Assembly (NCBI RefSeq): GCF_001887355.1
Contig: NZ_MPIN01000002.1
Location: forward strand, 1,147,068-1,211,067
Length of the DNA stretch: 64,000 nt
Source: Cystobacter ferrugineus
GTDB taxonomy: Bacteria; Myxococcota; Myxococcia; Myxococcales; Myxococcaceae
Reading direction: 5' to 3'
Part shown: positions 45,402 through 54,119 of the stretch, one piece after another
Position numbering within the stretch: position 1 is the stretch's first letter
Layout of the letters: each line of letters starts with the position of its first letter
Program-made: the position numbers and the translations under genes
Notes under the pieces: generated by a model
The model's database searches: none
What the model was told of the DNA's origin: nothing
The model's input: only the letters and a program-made list of their open reading frames with translations

Positions 45402-46370
45402 TCAGGTGCCGGGCGGCTCCTTGCGCGCGGTCAGCGCCTTGGCCAGCTCGAGCACCTCCACCGGTACGGCGAGCAGCACGGTGTTGGAGGGCGAGGAGCC
45501 CAGGCCGTCGATGCTCTGCAGGGTGCGTAGCTGCATGGCTCCGGGGCTCTGCGCCATGGTGGTGGCCGCGGCGGCGAGGTTCACGGCGGCCTCACGGTCT
45601 CCCTCGGCCTTGGTGATGGTGGCGCGCTTCTCGCGCTCGGCGGAGGCCTGCCGGCTCATCATCCGCTTGAGATCCTCGGGCATGTTGATGTCCAGCAGGC
45701 GGATGGAGTCCACGTGGATGCCCCAGGCGCGGCTGCGCTCCTCCACCACCTGGGCGATGCGCGCCTGGATCTGATCCCTCTCGGACAGCAGCTCGTCGAG
45801 CGTCATGCTGCCGATGACATCGCGCAGGCTGGCCTGGGCATACTGGCTGATGGCGTGGCGGTAGTCCTGCACGGTGACGACGGCGCGCTGCGGATCCTGC
45901 ACCAGGAAGAAGATGACGCCGTCGACCTGCACGGGCACGTTGTCGCGGGTGATGACCTGCTGGTGGGGGATGTCGAGCGTGAGCAGGCGCGTGTCGACGA
46001 AGCGCGCGTAGTCGGCCACCGGGAAGACGACGAGCAGGCCCGGGCCCTTGAGGCCGTGAAAGCGGCCGAAGCGCAGGATGACGGCGCGCTCCCACTGGGC
46101 GGCCACGCGGACGATGCGGCTGAGCAGGAACGCGGGCACCAGGGCGACCACCACCCCCACGGGCAGCGCCGCGCCCGCGCCCACCGGCCCCGCCAGCGCT
46201 CCTCCCGCGAGCACGAAGAGGCCGGAGAACACCAGCCACATCACCAGGAACATCACCAGGCGCAGCGGCTTTCCGAGCGACACGTGCTCGCCACTCGAGG
46301 ACGTCCGTGGAGGCGTGGCCGCCCTGGCACCGGCATACTCCGCCATCTGCTTCATCTGCTCGATGTTCAT
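45402..46370 (-). CDS. SPFH/stomatin-like membrane protein
   Basis: A 322-residue protein. Two hydrophobic helices (about 38-90: LVMFLVMWLVFSGLFVLAGG and LPVGVVVALVPAFLL) anchor it. The SPFH domain follows: AAQWERAVILRFGRFHGLKG, GLLVVFPVADYARFVDTRL and LRDVIGSMTLDELLSERDQI. The C-terminal helix AEREKRATITKAEGDREAAV is typical of slipins. It should oligomerise in the inner membrane. GGGAGGGG precedes ATG 46370. No NfeD partner gene is next to it. Confidence 0.9.
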   Translation of the reverse strand: MNIEQMKQMAEYAGARAATPPRTSSSGEHVSLGKPLRLVMFLVMWLVFSGLFVLAGGALAGPVGAGAALPVGVVVALVPAFLLSRIVRVAAQWERAVILRFGRFHGLKGPGLLVVFPVADYARFVDTRLLTLDIPHQQVITRDNVPVQVDGVIFFLVQDPQRAVVTVQDYRHAISQYAQASLRDVIGSMTLDELLSERDQIQARIAQVVEERSRAWGIHVDSIRLLDINMPEDLKRMMSRQASAEREKRATITKAEGDREAAVNLAAAATTMAQSPGAMQLRTLQSIDGLGSSPSNTVLLAVPVEVLELAKALTARKEPPGT

Positions 46371-46575
46371 GTGGATCCCCTCCCGAGAGCTGGCGTGCTT
46401 GTAGCACCTGGCGGGCCCGGGAATTCGAGGCCGGATGCGCCCCCTCAGCATCCTGTGCTCGAAAATCCGAGGCTCCCTCCGCCAGCCGACCGCCAAGTCC
46501 TTGAAGTCTCTCATTCCCGCCACGCGCACGATCCTTGCTCTACCGGCGCGGGGATACGCTTTCGAGGAACGAGAC

Positions 46576-47838
46576 ATGACTGCACTTCGCCGTTGGCTGA
46601 TTCCCTCCCTCGTCGTCGCGCTGGGGTTCGTGGGCAGCGCGTGCTCGGCCGCGCCGCCGGGAGAACGCATCGCCTCGGACAAGGCGCGGGTGACGAAGCC
46701 GGACGTTCCGGCCGAGGACTTCGCGGCGCTCGTCTCCGGCAATACCAACTTCGCCGCCTCCCTGTACCGGCAGATCTCCAAGCCGGGGAGCAACCTCCTC
46801 TTCTCGCCCTTCAGCATCAGTCATGCCTTCGCGATGGTGTACGCGGGGGCGCGCGGCGACACCGAGTCCCAGATGGCCCAGGCGCTCCACTTCACCCTGC
46901 CGCGGGAGCGGCTCCACCCGGCCGTGAACGCACTGAACCTGGCGCTCCAGGCCCGTACCGAGGCCAAGGTGGAGGGCGGAGCGCCGCCCTCGTTGCGCGT
47001 GGTGAATGCCGCCTGGGGTCAGAAGGGGCTCGCGTTCGAGTCGCCCTTCCTCGACGTGCTCGCCCAGCACTACGGCACGGGGATGTACGCGGTGGACTTC
47101 ACCACGAAGGCCGAGTCCATCCGCGAAGACGTCAACGCCTGGGTCGAGAAGCAGACGATGGGCCGCATCCAGGATCTGCTCTCGGAAGGCATGGTGACCG
47201 TCGACACGCGCCTGCTGCTCGCCAACGCGCTCTATTTCAAGGGGGAGTGGCAGGAGTCCTTCGAGAACACCCGCGACGCCCCGTTCCACACGCTGAACGG
47301 TGGCACGCGGCAGGTCCCCATGATGCGCGGCCTGAGCAAGGTTTCGTTCCTCGATGGCGAGGACTTCGATGCCGTTGCCATCCCATACAAGGGGCAGGCC
47401 TTCCGCATGCTCGTCATCGTTCCCGATGCGGGCCGGTTCGCCGAAGTCGAGTCACGGTTGTCGGCGGACTTCCTGGACAGCGTCCGGGCGGGACTGCGAA
47501 GCAGCCCCATCTCCCTCGGGTTGCCCAGGTTCAAGGTGACGCAGGCCACCCGCCTCGACGAGGCGCTCAAGGCGCTCGGCATGGTGGACGCCTTCTCGGA
47601 GGACGCCGACCTGTCGGGCGTGAGCCAGCAGGAGGAGCTGCTGATCTCGGCCGCGCAACACCAGGCCTTCATCGCCGTGGACGAGAAGGGCACGGAGGCG
47701 GCCGCCGCCACCGCGGTCGTCATCATCGAGGAGTCCGCGCCCCCCCCGCCGTATCTCGTGGACCGTCCCTTCCTCTTCCTCATCGAGGACGTGGAGACGA
47801 AGAGCGTGCTCTTCCTCGGCCGCCTCGTGAATCCCTGA
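46576..47838 (+). CDS. Serpin lipoprotein 1
   Basis: A 420-residue serine-protease-inhibitor family protein with a lipoprotein signal peptide (VGSAC). Serpin hallmarks include LFSPFSISHAFAMVYAGARG, LLLANALYFKGEWQESF and the end DRPFLFLIEDVETKSVLFLG. The hinge EKGTEAAAATAVV is of the inhibitory type with small residues. Counting from the hinge as in alpha-1-antitrypsin places Glu at P1 and Ser at P1'. It is the first of two tandem serpins. It is divergent from the SPFH gene. Confidence 0.9.
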   Translation: MTALRRWLIPSLVVALGFVGSACSAAPPGERIASDKARVTKPDVPAEDFAALVSGNTNFAASLYRQISKPGSNLLFSPFSISHAFAMVYAGARGDTESQMAQALHFTLPRERLHPAVNALNLALQARTEAKVEGGAPPSLRVVNAAWGQKGLAFESPFLDVLAQHYGTGMYAVDFTTKAESIREDVNAWVEKQTMGRIQDLLSEGMVTVDTRLLLANALYFKGEWQESFENTRDAPFHTLNGGTRQVPMMRGLSKVSFLDGEDFDAVAIPYKGQAFRMLVIVPDAGRFAEVESRLSADFLDSVRAGLRSSPISLGLPRFKVTQATRLDEALKALGMVDAFSEDADLSGVSQQEELLISAAQHQAFIAVDEKGTEAAAATAVVIIEESAPPPPYLVDRPFLFLIEDVETKSVLFLGRLVNP

Positions 47839-47986
47839 CAGCACTGGGTCCCACTCAACATCCCATGCTCGGAAATCCGAGGCGCTCGCCGCCGCTGCGC
47901 CTCTCAAGTCCTTGAAGTCTCTCACTCCCGCCGCGCGCACGCTCCTTGCTCTACCGGCCAGCGAACACGCCTTGGGGGAACAAGAC

Positions 47987-49249
47987 ATGCCTTCACTTCG
48001 CCGTTGGTTGATTTCCTCACTCCTCGCCACGCTGGGGCTCGCGGGCTGCTCCTCGGACGCGCCACCCGGAGAACGCATCGCCTCGGACAAGGCGCGGGTG
48101 ACGAAGCCCAACGTCCCGGCCGAGGACTTCGCGGCGCTCGTCTCCGGCAACACCGACTTCGCCGCCTCCCTGTACCGGCAGGTCTCCAAGCCGGGAGAAA
48201 ATGTCCTCTTCTCGCCCCACAGCATCAACCAGGCCTTCGCGATGGTGTACGCGGGCGCGCGTGGCGACACCGAGTCGCAGATGGCCCAGGCGCTCCACTT
48301 CACCCTGCCGCGGGAGCGGCTCCACCCGGCGGTGAACGCGCTGGACCTGTCGCTCCAGGCCCGTACCGAGGCCAAGGTGGAGGGCGGAGCGCCGCCCACG
48401 TTGCGCGTGGTGAACGCCGCCTGGGGTCAGAAGGGACTCGCGTTCGAGTCGCCCTTCCTCGACGTGCTCGCCCAGCACTACGGCACGGGGATGTACGCGG
48501 TGGACTTCACCAGGAAGTTCGAGTCCATCCGCGAAGACATCAACACCTGGGTCGAGAAGCAGACGATGGGGCGCATCCAGGATCTGCTCCAGGAAGGCAC
48601 GGTGTCCCGCGACACGCGCCTGCTGCTCGCCAACGCGCTCTATTTCAAGGGGGCGTGGCAGGAGCCCTTCGATGAGACGGGAACCCGTGAGGCCCCGTTC
48701 CACACGCTGGAGGGTGGCACGCGGCAGGTCCAGATGATGAGCGCCACGATCTCGGTTCCGCTCCTCGAGGGCGCGGAGTTGGATGCCTTGGCGCTCCCGT
48801 ACAAGGGGGAGGCCTTCCGCATGCTCGTCCTCGTTCCCCACGAGGGCCGGTTCGCGGAAGTCGAGTCGCGGCTGTCGGCGGAGTTCCTGGACGGCGTCCG
48901 GGCGGGACTGCGCAGCAGCCGCGTTGCCCTGGGGTTCCCCAAGTTCGAGGTGAAGCAGTCGTTCCCCCTCGATGAGTCGCTCAAGGCGCTCGGCATGGTG
49001 GACGCCTTCACGCCGCTCGCCGACCTGTCGGGCGTGAGCCGGCAGGAAGCGCTGTTCATCTCGGCCGCGCAACACCAGGCCTTCATCGCCGTGGACGAGC
49101 AGGGGACCGAGGCGGCCGCCGCCACCGCGATCGTCGGCTCGGTGACCTCCATGCCCGAGCCGTATGTCGTGGACCGCCCCTTCCTCTTCCTCATCGAGGA
49201 CGTGGAGACGAGGAGCGTGCTCTTCCTCGGCCGCATCGTGAATCCCTGA
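47987..49249 (+). CDS. Serpin lipoprotein 2
   Basis: A 420-residue paralogue of the preceding serpin with lipobox LAGC. The body is very similar (LFSPHSINQAFAMVYAGARG, LLLANALYFKGAWQEPF). The inhibitory hinge EQGTEAAAATAIV is retained, but the reactive loop after it differs (GSVTSMPEP), which places Thr at P1 by the same count. About 120 bp upstream of the gene resembles the DNA upstream of serpin 1, so the duplicated unit included the promoter. It may inhibit a different protease. Confidence 0.9.
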   Translation: MPSLRRWLISSLLATLGLAGCSSDAPPGERIASDKARVTKPNVPAEDFAALVSGNTDFAASLYRQVSKPGENVLFSPHSINQAFAMVYAGARGDTESQMAQALHFTLPRERLHPAVNALDLSLQARTEAKVEGGAPPTLRVVNAAWGQKGLAFESPFLDVLAQHYGTGMYAVDFTRKFESIREDINTWVEKQTMGRIQDLLQEGTVSRDTRLLLANALYFKGAWQEPFDETGTREAPFHTLEGGTRQVQMMSATISVPLLEGAELDALALPYKGEAFRMLVLVPHEGRFAEVESRLSAEFLDGVRAGLRSSRVALGFPKFEVKQSFPLDESLKALGMVDAFTPLADLSGVSRQEALFISAAQHQAFIAVDEQGTEAAAATAIVGSVTSMPEPYVVDRPFLFLIEDVETRSVLFLGRIVNP

Positions 49250-49257
49250 GTCGGGCC

Positions 49258-49269
49258 GGCACGCGTGCC
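49258..49269. other. 12-bp palindrome between serpin 2 and GH3 stops
   Basis: GGCACGCGTGCC is a perfect palindrome in the 21-bp gap between two convergent stop codons. It could be the core of a short terminator stem. It has no loop, so the structure would be weak. Confidence 0.25.
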
Positions 49270-49270
49270 C

Positions 49271-51541
49271 TCACTCCAGGGTGAAGGACGCGTGCTGGGT
49301 GGCCTCGGAGCTGTCACCCACCCAGAGGTCGTAGCGGGTGCCGGGCTCCACCGTGCGGGTCGCGCGAGCATCGAAGAAGGACAGCTCCTGGAAGCCCAGG
49401 GGGAACTCCAACTCGCGCGACTCGCCGGCGGCGAGCGTGACGCGCTGGAAGCCCACGAGCTGGCGCACGGGCTGCGCGGTGCTCGCGCCCAGGACGCGCA
49501 GATAGAGCTGCGCCACCACCGTGCCCGGGCGCGTGCCCGTGTTTCGCACCCGGGTCTTCACGCGCAGCACCTCCCCCCGCTGACCGCGCACGGCGCGGGC
49601 CTGGAGCGACGGGGCGCTCGGCTGGGGTGGGGAGAAGTCGAACGTGGTGTAGGAGAGCCCGTGGCCGAAGGGGTAGAGCGGCGTGTTGCGCTCGTCCAGG
49701 TAGCGCGAGACGTACTTCTCCGCCCCGTTGGAGGCGGGGCGCGTCAGGTCCGTCTGGCTGGCCGGGCGTCCGGTGTTGAGGTGGTTGTAGTAGAGGGGCA
49801 CCTGCCCCAGGCTCCGGGGGAAGGTGATGGGCAGCCGGGCGCTGAAGTCCACGTCGCCCCACAGCAGGTTCACCAGGGCGGGACCGGCCTCGATGCCGGG
49901 CTGCCACGCCTGCACGAGGGCCGCCACGTGGCGCTGGGCGTCCGTGAGGGCCAGCGGGCGGCCACTGAAGACAATCAGCACGACGGGCTTGCCGGTGGCG
50001 GCCAGGGCCTCGAGCAGTTGCAATTGATTGCCGGGCAGATCAATCCGCGTGCGGGAGGCGGCCTCGCCGCTCATGTTCGTGTCCTCGCCCAGGGCGGCGA
50101 TCACCACGTCCGAGGCCCTGGCCGCCGCCACCGCTTCCGCGAAGCCCGAGCTGTCCGCCGAGAGGACGTCGGTACCCCTCGCGTGGCGCAGGGCCCCCGG
50201 GGTGCCGCGCAGCCGGTGCTCCAGGGCGGCGCGCAGGGTCACCGCGTCCCTGGGGTCGCCCTTGCCGTTCCACGTCCCCAGCATGTCGACGGGCGCGTCC
50301 GCCAGGGGGCCGACGAGGGCCACCTTCCGGCCCGGGGCGAGGGGCAGCACACCGCCCTTGTTCTCCAGCAGGACGATGGACTCCTCCGCCATGCGCCGGG
50401 CCAGCTCTCGCTTCTCGGGGGTGGCCACGTAGGCCGCCGCCTTCTCGTCCACGTAGGGGTTCTCGAACAGGCCGAGCGCGAACTTCACGCGCAGCACGCG
50501 GCGCACCGCCTCGTCCACCACCGCCATGGGCAGCTTCCCCTCGCGCACCAGCCGGGGAAGCTCCGGCGCGTAGAGATGGGATTCCATGTCCATGTCGACG
50601 CCCGCGCTCAGCGCCTTGAGCGCGGCGGACGGGCCATCCAGGGCGATGCCGTGGTTCTTCAGCTCCGCCACCGCCGTCCAATCACTGACCACGAAGCCGT
50701 TGAAGCCCCACTCCTCGCGCAGGATGGCCGTCAGGAGGTGGGCGTTGGCCGTGGCGGGCACCCCGTTGAGCGTGTTGAATGCGCTCATCAGGGTCGCGCT
50801 GCCCGCCTCGATGGCGGCCTGGTAGGGCGGCAGGTACACCTGCCTCAGGCTCACCTCGGACATGTCGACGGTGTTGTAGTCCCGGCCCGCCTCGGCCGCG
50901 CCATAGGCGGCGAAGTGCTTCACGCTCGCCGCCACCGACGTGGACTCCGACAGGGAGGGGCCCTGGTAGCCCCGGACGTACGCGCGCGCCATGGCGGCGC
51001 CCAGGAAGGGATCCTCTCCCGAGCCCTCGGCGACGCGGCCCCAGCGCGGGTCGCGCGCGATGTCGACCATGGGCGAGAAGGCCCAGCGGATGCCCTCGGC
51101 GGCGGCCTCGGTGGCGGCCAGGTGCATGGCCTGCTCCACCAGGGCCGGGTCGAAGCTCGCCGCCATGCCCAGGGGAATGGGCATCGTGGTGCGGTAGCCG
51201 TGGATGACGTCGAAGCCGAACAACAGTGGAATCTTGAGGCGGCTCTGCTCGACCGCGATGCGCTGGTAGCGATTGGTCTCCTGGGCGCCCACCACGTTGA
51301 GCATCGAGCCGGCGGCGCCGGTGCGCACCAGCGTCTCGTAGTCGCTGCGGCCGGTGCCGGGCCCCGTGGGCGTTCCCACCGAGTACTGCGCGAGCTGTCC
51401 CACCTTCTCCTCGAGCGTCATCCGCTCGAGCAGGGCCTCCACCCGGCGCTGGAGCGCGCTGCCGGCGAGCTGCTCATTCGAGGGCGCCGGACTCCGGACG
51501 CCGCGCCGCACCTGACTCCATTTCCTCAACCCCTGGGCCAT
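49271..51541 (-). CDS. Glycoside hydrolase family 3 beta-glucosidase-like enzyme
   Basis: A 756-residue GH3 enzyme. The N-terminal TIM barrel has VGQLAQYSVG, FGFDVIHGYRTTMPIPLG, FSPMVDIARDPRWGRVAEG and KHFAAYGAAEAGRDYN. The nucleophile Asp 287 is in GFNGFVVSDWTAVAEL. The second domain includes VALVGPLADAP and VVIAALGEDTNMSGEA, and a fibronectin-like domain follows at ~650-740 (VRNTGTRPGTVVAQLYL). The layout matches BglX-type beta-glucosidases. No clear signal peptide is seen, so it may be cytoplasmic or exported another way. GAGGGG precedes ATG 51541. Confidence 0.92.
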   Translation of the reverse strand: MAQGLRKWSQVRRGVRSPAPSNEQLAGSALQRRVEALLERMTLEEKVGQLAQYSVGTPTGPGTGRSDYETLVRTGAAGSMLNVVGAQETNRYQRIAVEQSRLKIPLLFGFDVIHGYRTTMPIPLGMAASFDPALVEQAMHLAATEAAAEGIRWAFSPMVDIARDPRWGRVAEGSGEDPFLGAAMARAYVRGYQGPSLSESTSVAASVKHFAAYGAAEAGRDYNTVDMSEVSLRQVYLPPYQAAIEAGSATLMSAFNTLNGVPATANAHLLTAILREEWGFNGFVVSDWTAVAELKNHGIALDGPSAALKALSAGVDMDMESHLYAPELPRLVREGKLPMAVVDEAVRRVLRVKFALGLFENPYVDEKAAAYVATPEKRELARRMAEESIVLLENKGGVLPLAPGRKVALVGPLADAPVDMLGTWNGKGDPRDAVTLRAALEHRLRGTPGALRHARGTDVLSADSSGFAEAVAAARASDVVIAALGEDTNMSGEAASRTRIDLPGNQLQLLEALAATGKPVVLIVFSGRPLALTDAQRHVAALVQAWQPGIEAGPALVNLLWGDVDFSARLPITFPRSLGQVPLYYNHLNTGRPASQTDLTRPASNGAEKYVSRYLDERNTPLYPFGHGLSYTTFDFSPPQPSAPSLQARAVRGQRGEVLRVKTRVRNTGTRPGTVVAQLYLRVLGASTAQPVRQLVGFQRVTLAAGESRELEFPLGFQELSFFDARATRTVEPGTRYDLWVGDSSEATQHASFTLE

Positions 51542-51587
51542 TCACCCCTCGTGCCGTCGTTGTGGCGCGGCACAGTAGCCAATGGGG

Positions 51588-52619
51588 TCAGAAGGTGCCC
51601 ATGCCAATCAGCCCGAAGGTGTGCTTCACGCGGTCCTGACTGCCGACGAAGATGCCGGACATCATCTGGCCGGTGCGCAGCGTGGCCGTGGCCATGAGGC
51701 GCACGCGCGCCGTCTCCCATTGGTGGCTGAGCACGGTGTGCACGGCGAAGCTTTCACGCTGCACGCCCGTCTCGAGCACCGTCCACAGCGCCGGCTCGGC
51801 CTGGCTGGAGTGGACGCCCAGGCAGAACTCGAGCCAGGACAGCCGGCCCCGCAGGTTCGCCCACCGCGTGTCGAGCAGCAGTCCCTCGGGCGTGCGCGCG
51901 GCGGCGCCTCCCAGCTCGAGCTGCTCGAGGCGCAGGGTGAGCTGGGGGATCTCCGGCAGTTGCACCCGCACCGCGATGTCCGCGCGGGCGTTCTGGAAGT
52001 GACGCCCGGAGCTCAGGCGGACGGAGGTGTGCAGGCGCCCCCGGAGCAGGGTGCCGCTGAGCGAGAGGGGTATGCCCAGGTCGTTGACGGGCCTGGTCCC
52101 GAACTGGTGGAGGAGCCCGATCGCGGCCGCGCTCGCGGCGAGCACCGCCACCGGCTTGGGCACGCGCAGGTAGCCGAGCGTCGAGTTGAGTCCTCGCTGC
52201 AGCAGGCTGTCGGGTCCGCTGAGCCGCGGGCCCAGGTCGCGGATGCGCAGTTGCTCTCCATCAGGTCCAAGGGCGAGCAGGGAGACGAGTTGCCGTCCCG
52301 CCGGAAGCTCGGCCATCGTCAGGTTCTTCATGGGCTCGGAGAGCGAGTCCAGGGCCGCGCGCTGCTCGTACTGCGTCGCCGGGATGAAGCCCCAGGCCCG
52401 GGCGCGGATGGCGAGGTCGAGCGAGGGCGCGATCAGTCCTCCCGCCAGGGCCCGCTCGGGATCGGCGAACGCGAAGAGCAGCTCCTCGAAGGCGGGATGA
52501 TCCGGCAAGGTTGGAGGGGGAGCGAGCGGCCGATGAAGTTCGAGGACTGTCGCTCCAGCAGGGAGCGCCCAGAACGTCACGGTGAGGATCACCGCCCATG
52601 CTGAGGCGAATCGGCCCAT
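51588..52619 (-). CDS. Exported protein of unknown function
   Basis: A 343-residue protein with a signal peptide (FASAWAVILTVTFWALPAGA) from ATG 52619. The mature part has a soluble first third (PDHPAFEELLFAFADPERAL) and a long beta-rich end with alternating strands (LRGRLHTSVRLSSGRHF, GRLSWLEFCLGVHSSQ, ARVRLMATATLRTGQ), suggestive of a small outer-membrane beta-barrel or periplasmic protein. I do not recognise a family. It follows (in transcription) nothing close and precedes the GH3 gene by 46 bases, so the two may be cotranscribed. Confidence 0.65.
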   Translation of the reverse strand: MGRFASAWAVILTVTFWALPAGATVLELHRPLAPPPTLPDHPAFEELLFAFADPERALAGGLIAPSLDLAIRARAWGFIPATQYEQRAALDSLSEPMKNLTMAELPAGRQLVSLLALGPDGEQLRIRDLGPRLSGPDSLLQRGLNSTLGYLRVPKPVAVLAASAAAIGLLHQFGTRPVNDLGIPLSLSGTLLRGRLHTSVRLSSGRHFQNARADIAVRVQLPEIPQLTLRLEQLELGGAAARTPEGLLLDTRWANLRGRLSWLEFCLGVHSSQAEPALWTVLETGVQRESFAVHTVLSHQWETARVRLMATATLRTGQMMSGIFVGSQDRVKHTFGLIGMGTF

Positions 52620-52847
52620 TCCTCTTACAAGGTGTTCAGACCTCCGCTTGCCAGCAAGCAAGGCACCGGGGATAGCTGCCTCCTTGCTGACATCCATCCC
52701 GGGCATCACCCGCCCGGCCCCTTGGGTACTTGCCTCGACCTGCCTGTCTGGTGGTGTGTCCGTTCATCCCCCATGTGCCCGCGGGTCGATGTGAGTCTGG
52801 AGAATCGAGTCACCCGGGCACGGAGCCGGGTGCCGTATCCTGCGCCG

Positions 52848-54104
52848 ATGCATGCTCTGTTGATTGGCTCCGGCTCGCGCGGTGACTTCCAACCGATGCT
52901 CGCGCTCGCGGTGGCGATGCGTCGGGCCGGTCACACGGTGACGCTGCTCAGCTCCCCCGGGTTCCAAGGGGAGGCCGAGGCGTTCGGCATCCCCTTTCAT
53001 CCGTGCGGGCACGACTCGCGGGAGATGCTCTCCGAGACCCGTGAGCGCACGCGCACCCCGCTCGGCTTCGTCCGGACGCTCCATGAGATGGTCGCCCGCG
53101 AGTTCGAGTTGCAGGTGGCGCACATCGAGCCGCGGCTCCGGGGCGTGGACCTGGTGGTGGGTGGGGGCGGGGTGATGGCGGCGCACCTGCTCGCGGACGC
53201 GGCGGGGGTGCCCTACCGCTACATCGGCTACACGCCGCAGATCCTCCCCTCCGCGTACCATCCGATGCTGATGGTGCCGCTCTCCCGGTCCCCGCGTGGG
53301 TTGAACCGGTTGATCTGGCGGGCCGCGAGGGGCTTCTACAACCGGATGATGGACGAGCCCTACAACGCGCAGCGCGCGCGGCGGGGGCTGCCGCGCGACG
53401 AGGATCTCTTCGGCTCCATCTTCCCCCCTGGGAAGACGCTGCTCGCCTGCGATCCGGAGCTCATGCCCGCGCCGCCCGACCTCGCCCATGTGCCCCAGGT
53501 GGGCTCCTTCGCGCTGCCGGATGATCGGCCGCTGCCGCCCGAGGTCGAGGCGTTCCTGAGCGCTGGGCCTCCGCCCATCTACGTGGGCTTCGGGAGCATG
53601 CCGGACGACGATCCCTCGGGCACCACGCGGCGGGTGCTCGAGGCCGCGAGGAAGGCCGGGGTCCGGCTGCTCCTGTCCGCGGGGTGGGCGGGGCTCGGGG
53701 AAGGCGAGGCGCTCGAGCCCTCCGTGCACGTGCTGGGCCCCGTGTCGCATGGGCTGCTCTTTCCGCGGCTCGCGGGCGTGGTGCATCACGGAGGGGCGGG
53801 GACCACGGCGGCATCGGCGCGCGCGGGCGTTCCCCAGTTGGTGGTGCCCCACGCGTTCGATCAGTTCATGTTCGCCCGCCACGTCCACGAGCGCGGCCTG
53901 GGCCCGAAACCCCTTCCCAAGCGGGCGCTGACGGTGGAGCGGCTCGCCGAGGGACTCCGTGCGCTCGCGAGTGACGGAGCGGTGCGGGAACAGGCCCGAG
54001 TCACGGGCGAGCGCATCCGGAGTCGGGAGCCCTTGCGCGCCGCCGTCACCTGGCTCGAAAGCGCCCTGCCTGGACGCGAGGAGCGGGTGGCCCGGGCGGG
54101 CTGA
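52848..54104 (+). CDS. UGT/MGT-type glycosyltransferase (GT1)
   Basis: A 418-residue GT-B glycosyltransferase. The N-terminal acceptor domain starts HALLIGSGSRGDFQPMLALA and contains GVDLVVGGGGVMAAHLLADA. The donor domain has IYVGFGSMPDDDPSG and the nucleotide-sugar motif GVVHHGGAGTTAASARAGVP followed by VVPHAFDQFMFA. Members glycosylate sterols, antibiotics or lipids. No obvious biosynthetic neighbours point to an acceptor. I chose ATG 52848, where the fold starts. Confidence 0.9.
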   Translation: MHALLIGSGSRGDFQPMLALAVAMRRAGHTVTLLSSPGFQGEAEAFGIPFHPCGHDSREMLSETRERTRTPLGFVRTLHEMVAREFELQVAHIEPRLRGVDLVVGGGGVMAAHLLADAAGVPYRYIGYTPQILPSAYHPMLMVPLSRSPRGLNRLIWRAARGFYNRMMDEPYNAQRARRGLPRDEDLFGSIFPPGKTLLACDPELMPAPPDLAHVPQVGSFALPDDRPLPPEVEAFLSAGPPPIYVGFGSMPDDDPSGTTRRVLEAARKAGVRLLLSAGWAGLGEGEALEPSVHVLGPVSHGLLFPRLAGVVHHGGAGTTAASARAGVPQLVVPHAFDQFMFARHVHERGLGPKPLPKRALTVERLAEGLRALASDGAVREQARVTGERIRSREPLRAAVTWLESALPGREERVARAG

Positions 54105-54119
54105 CCAGACCGCGGCGAC

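Larger units (their letters stand above)
46455..49249 (+). repeat. Tandem duplication of a serpin gene with its upstream region
   Basis: 46455-47838 and about 47860-49249 are related along their whole length. Their upstream parts share AAGTCCTTGAAGTCTCTCA and CCTTGCTCTACCGGC at matching positions. The coding parts diverge most in the reactive loop. Confidence 0.8.
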
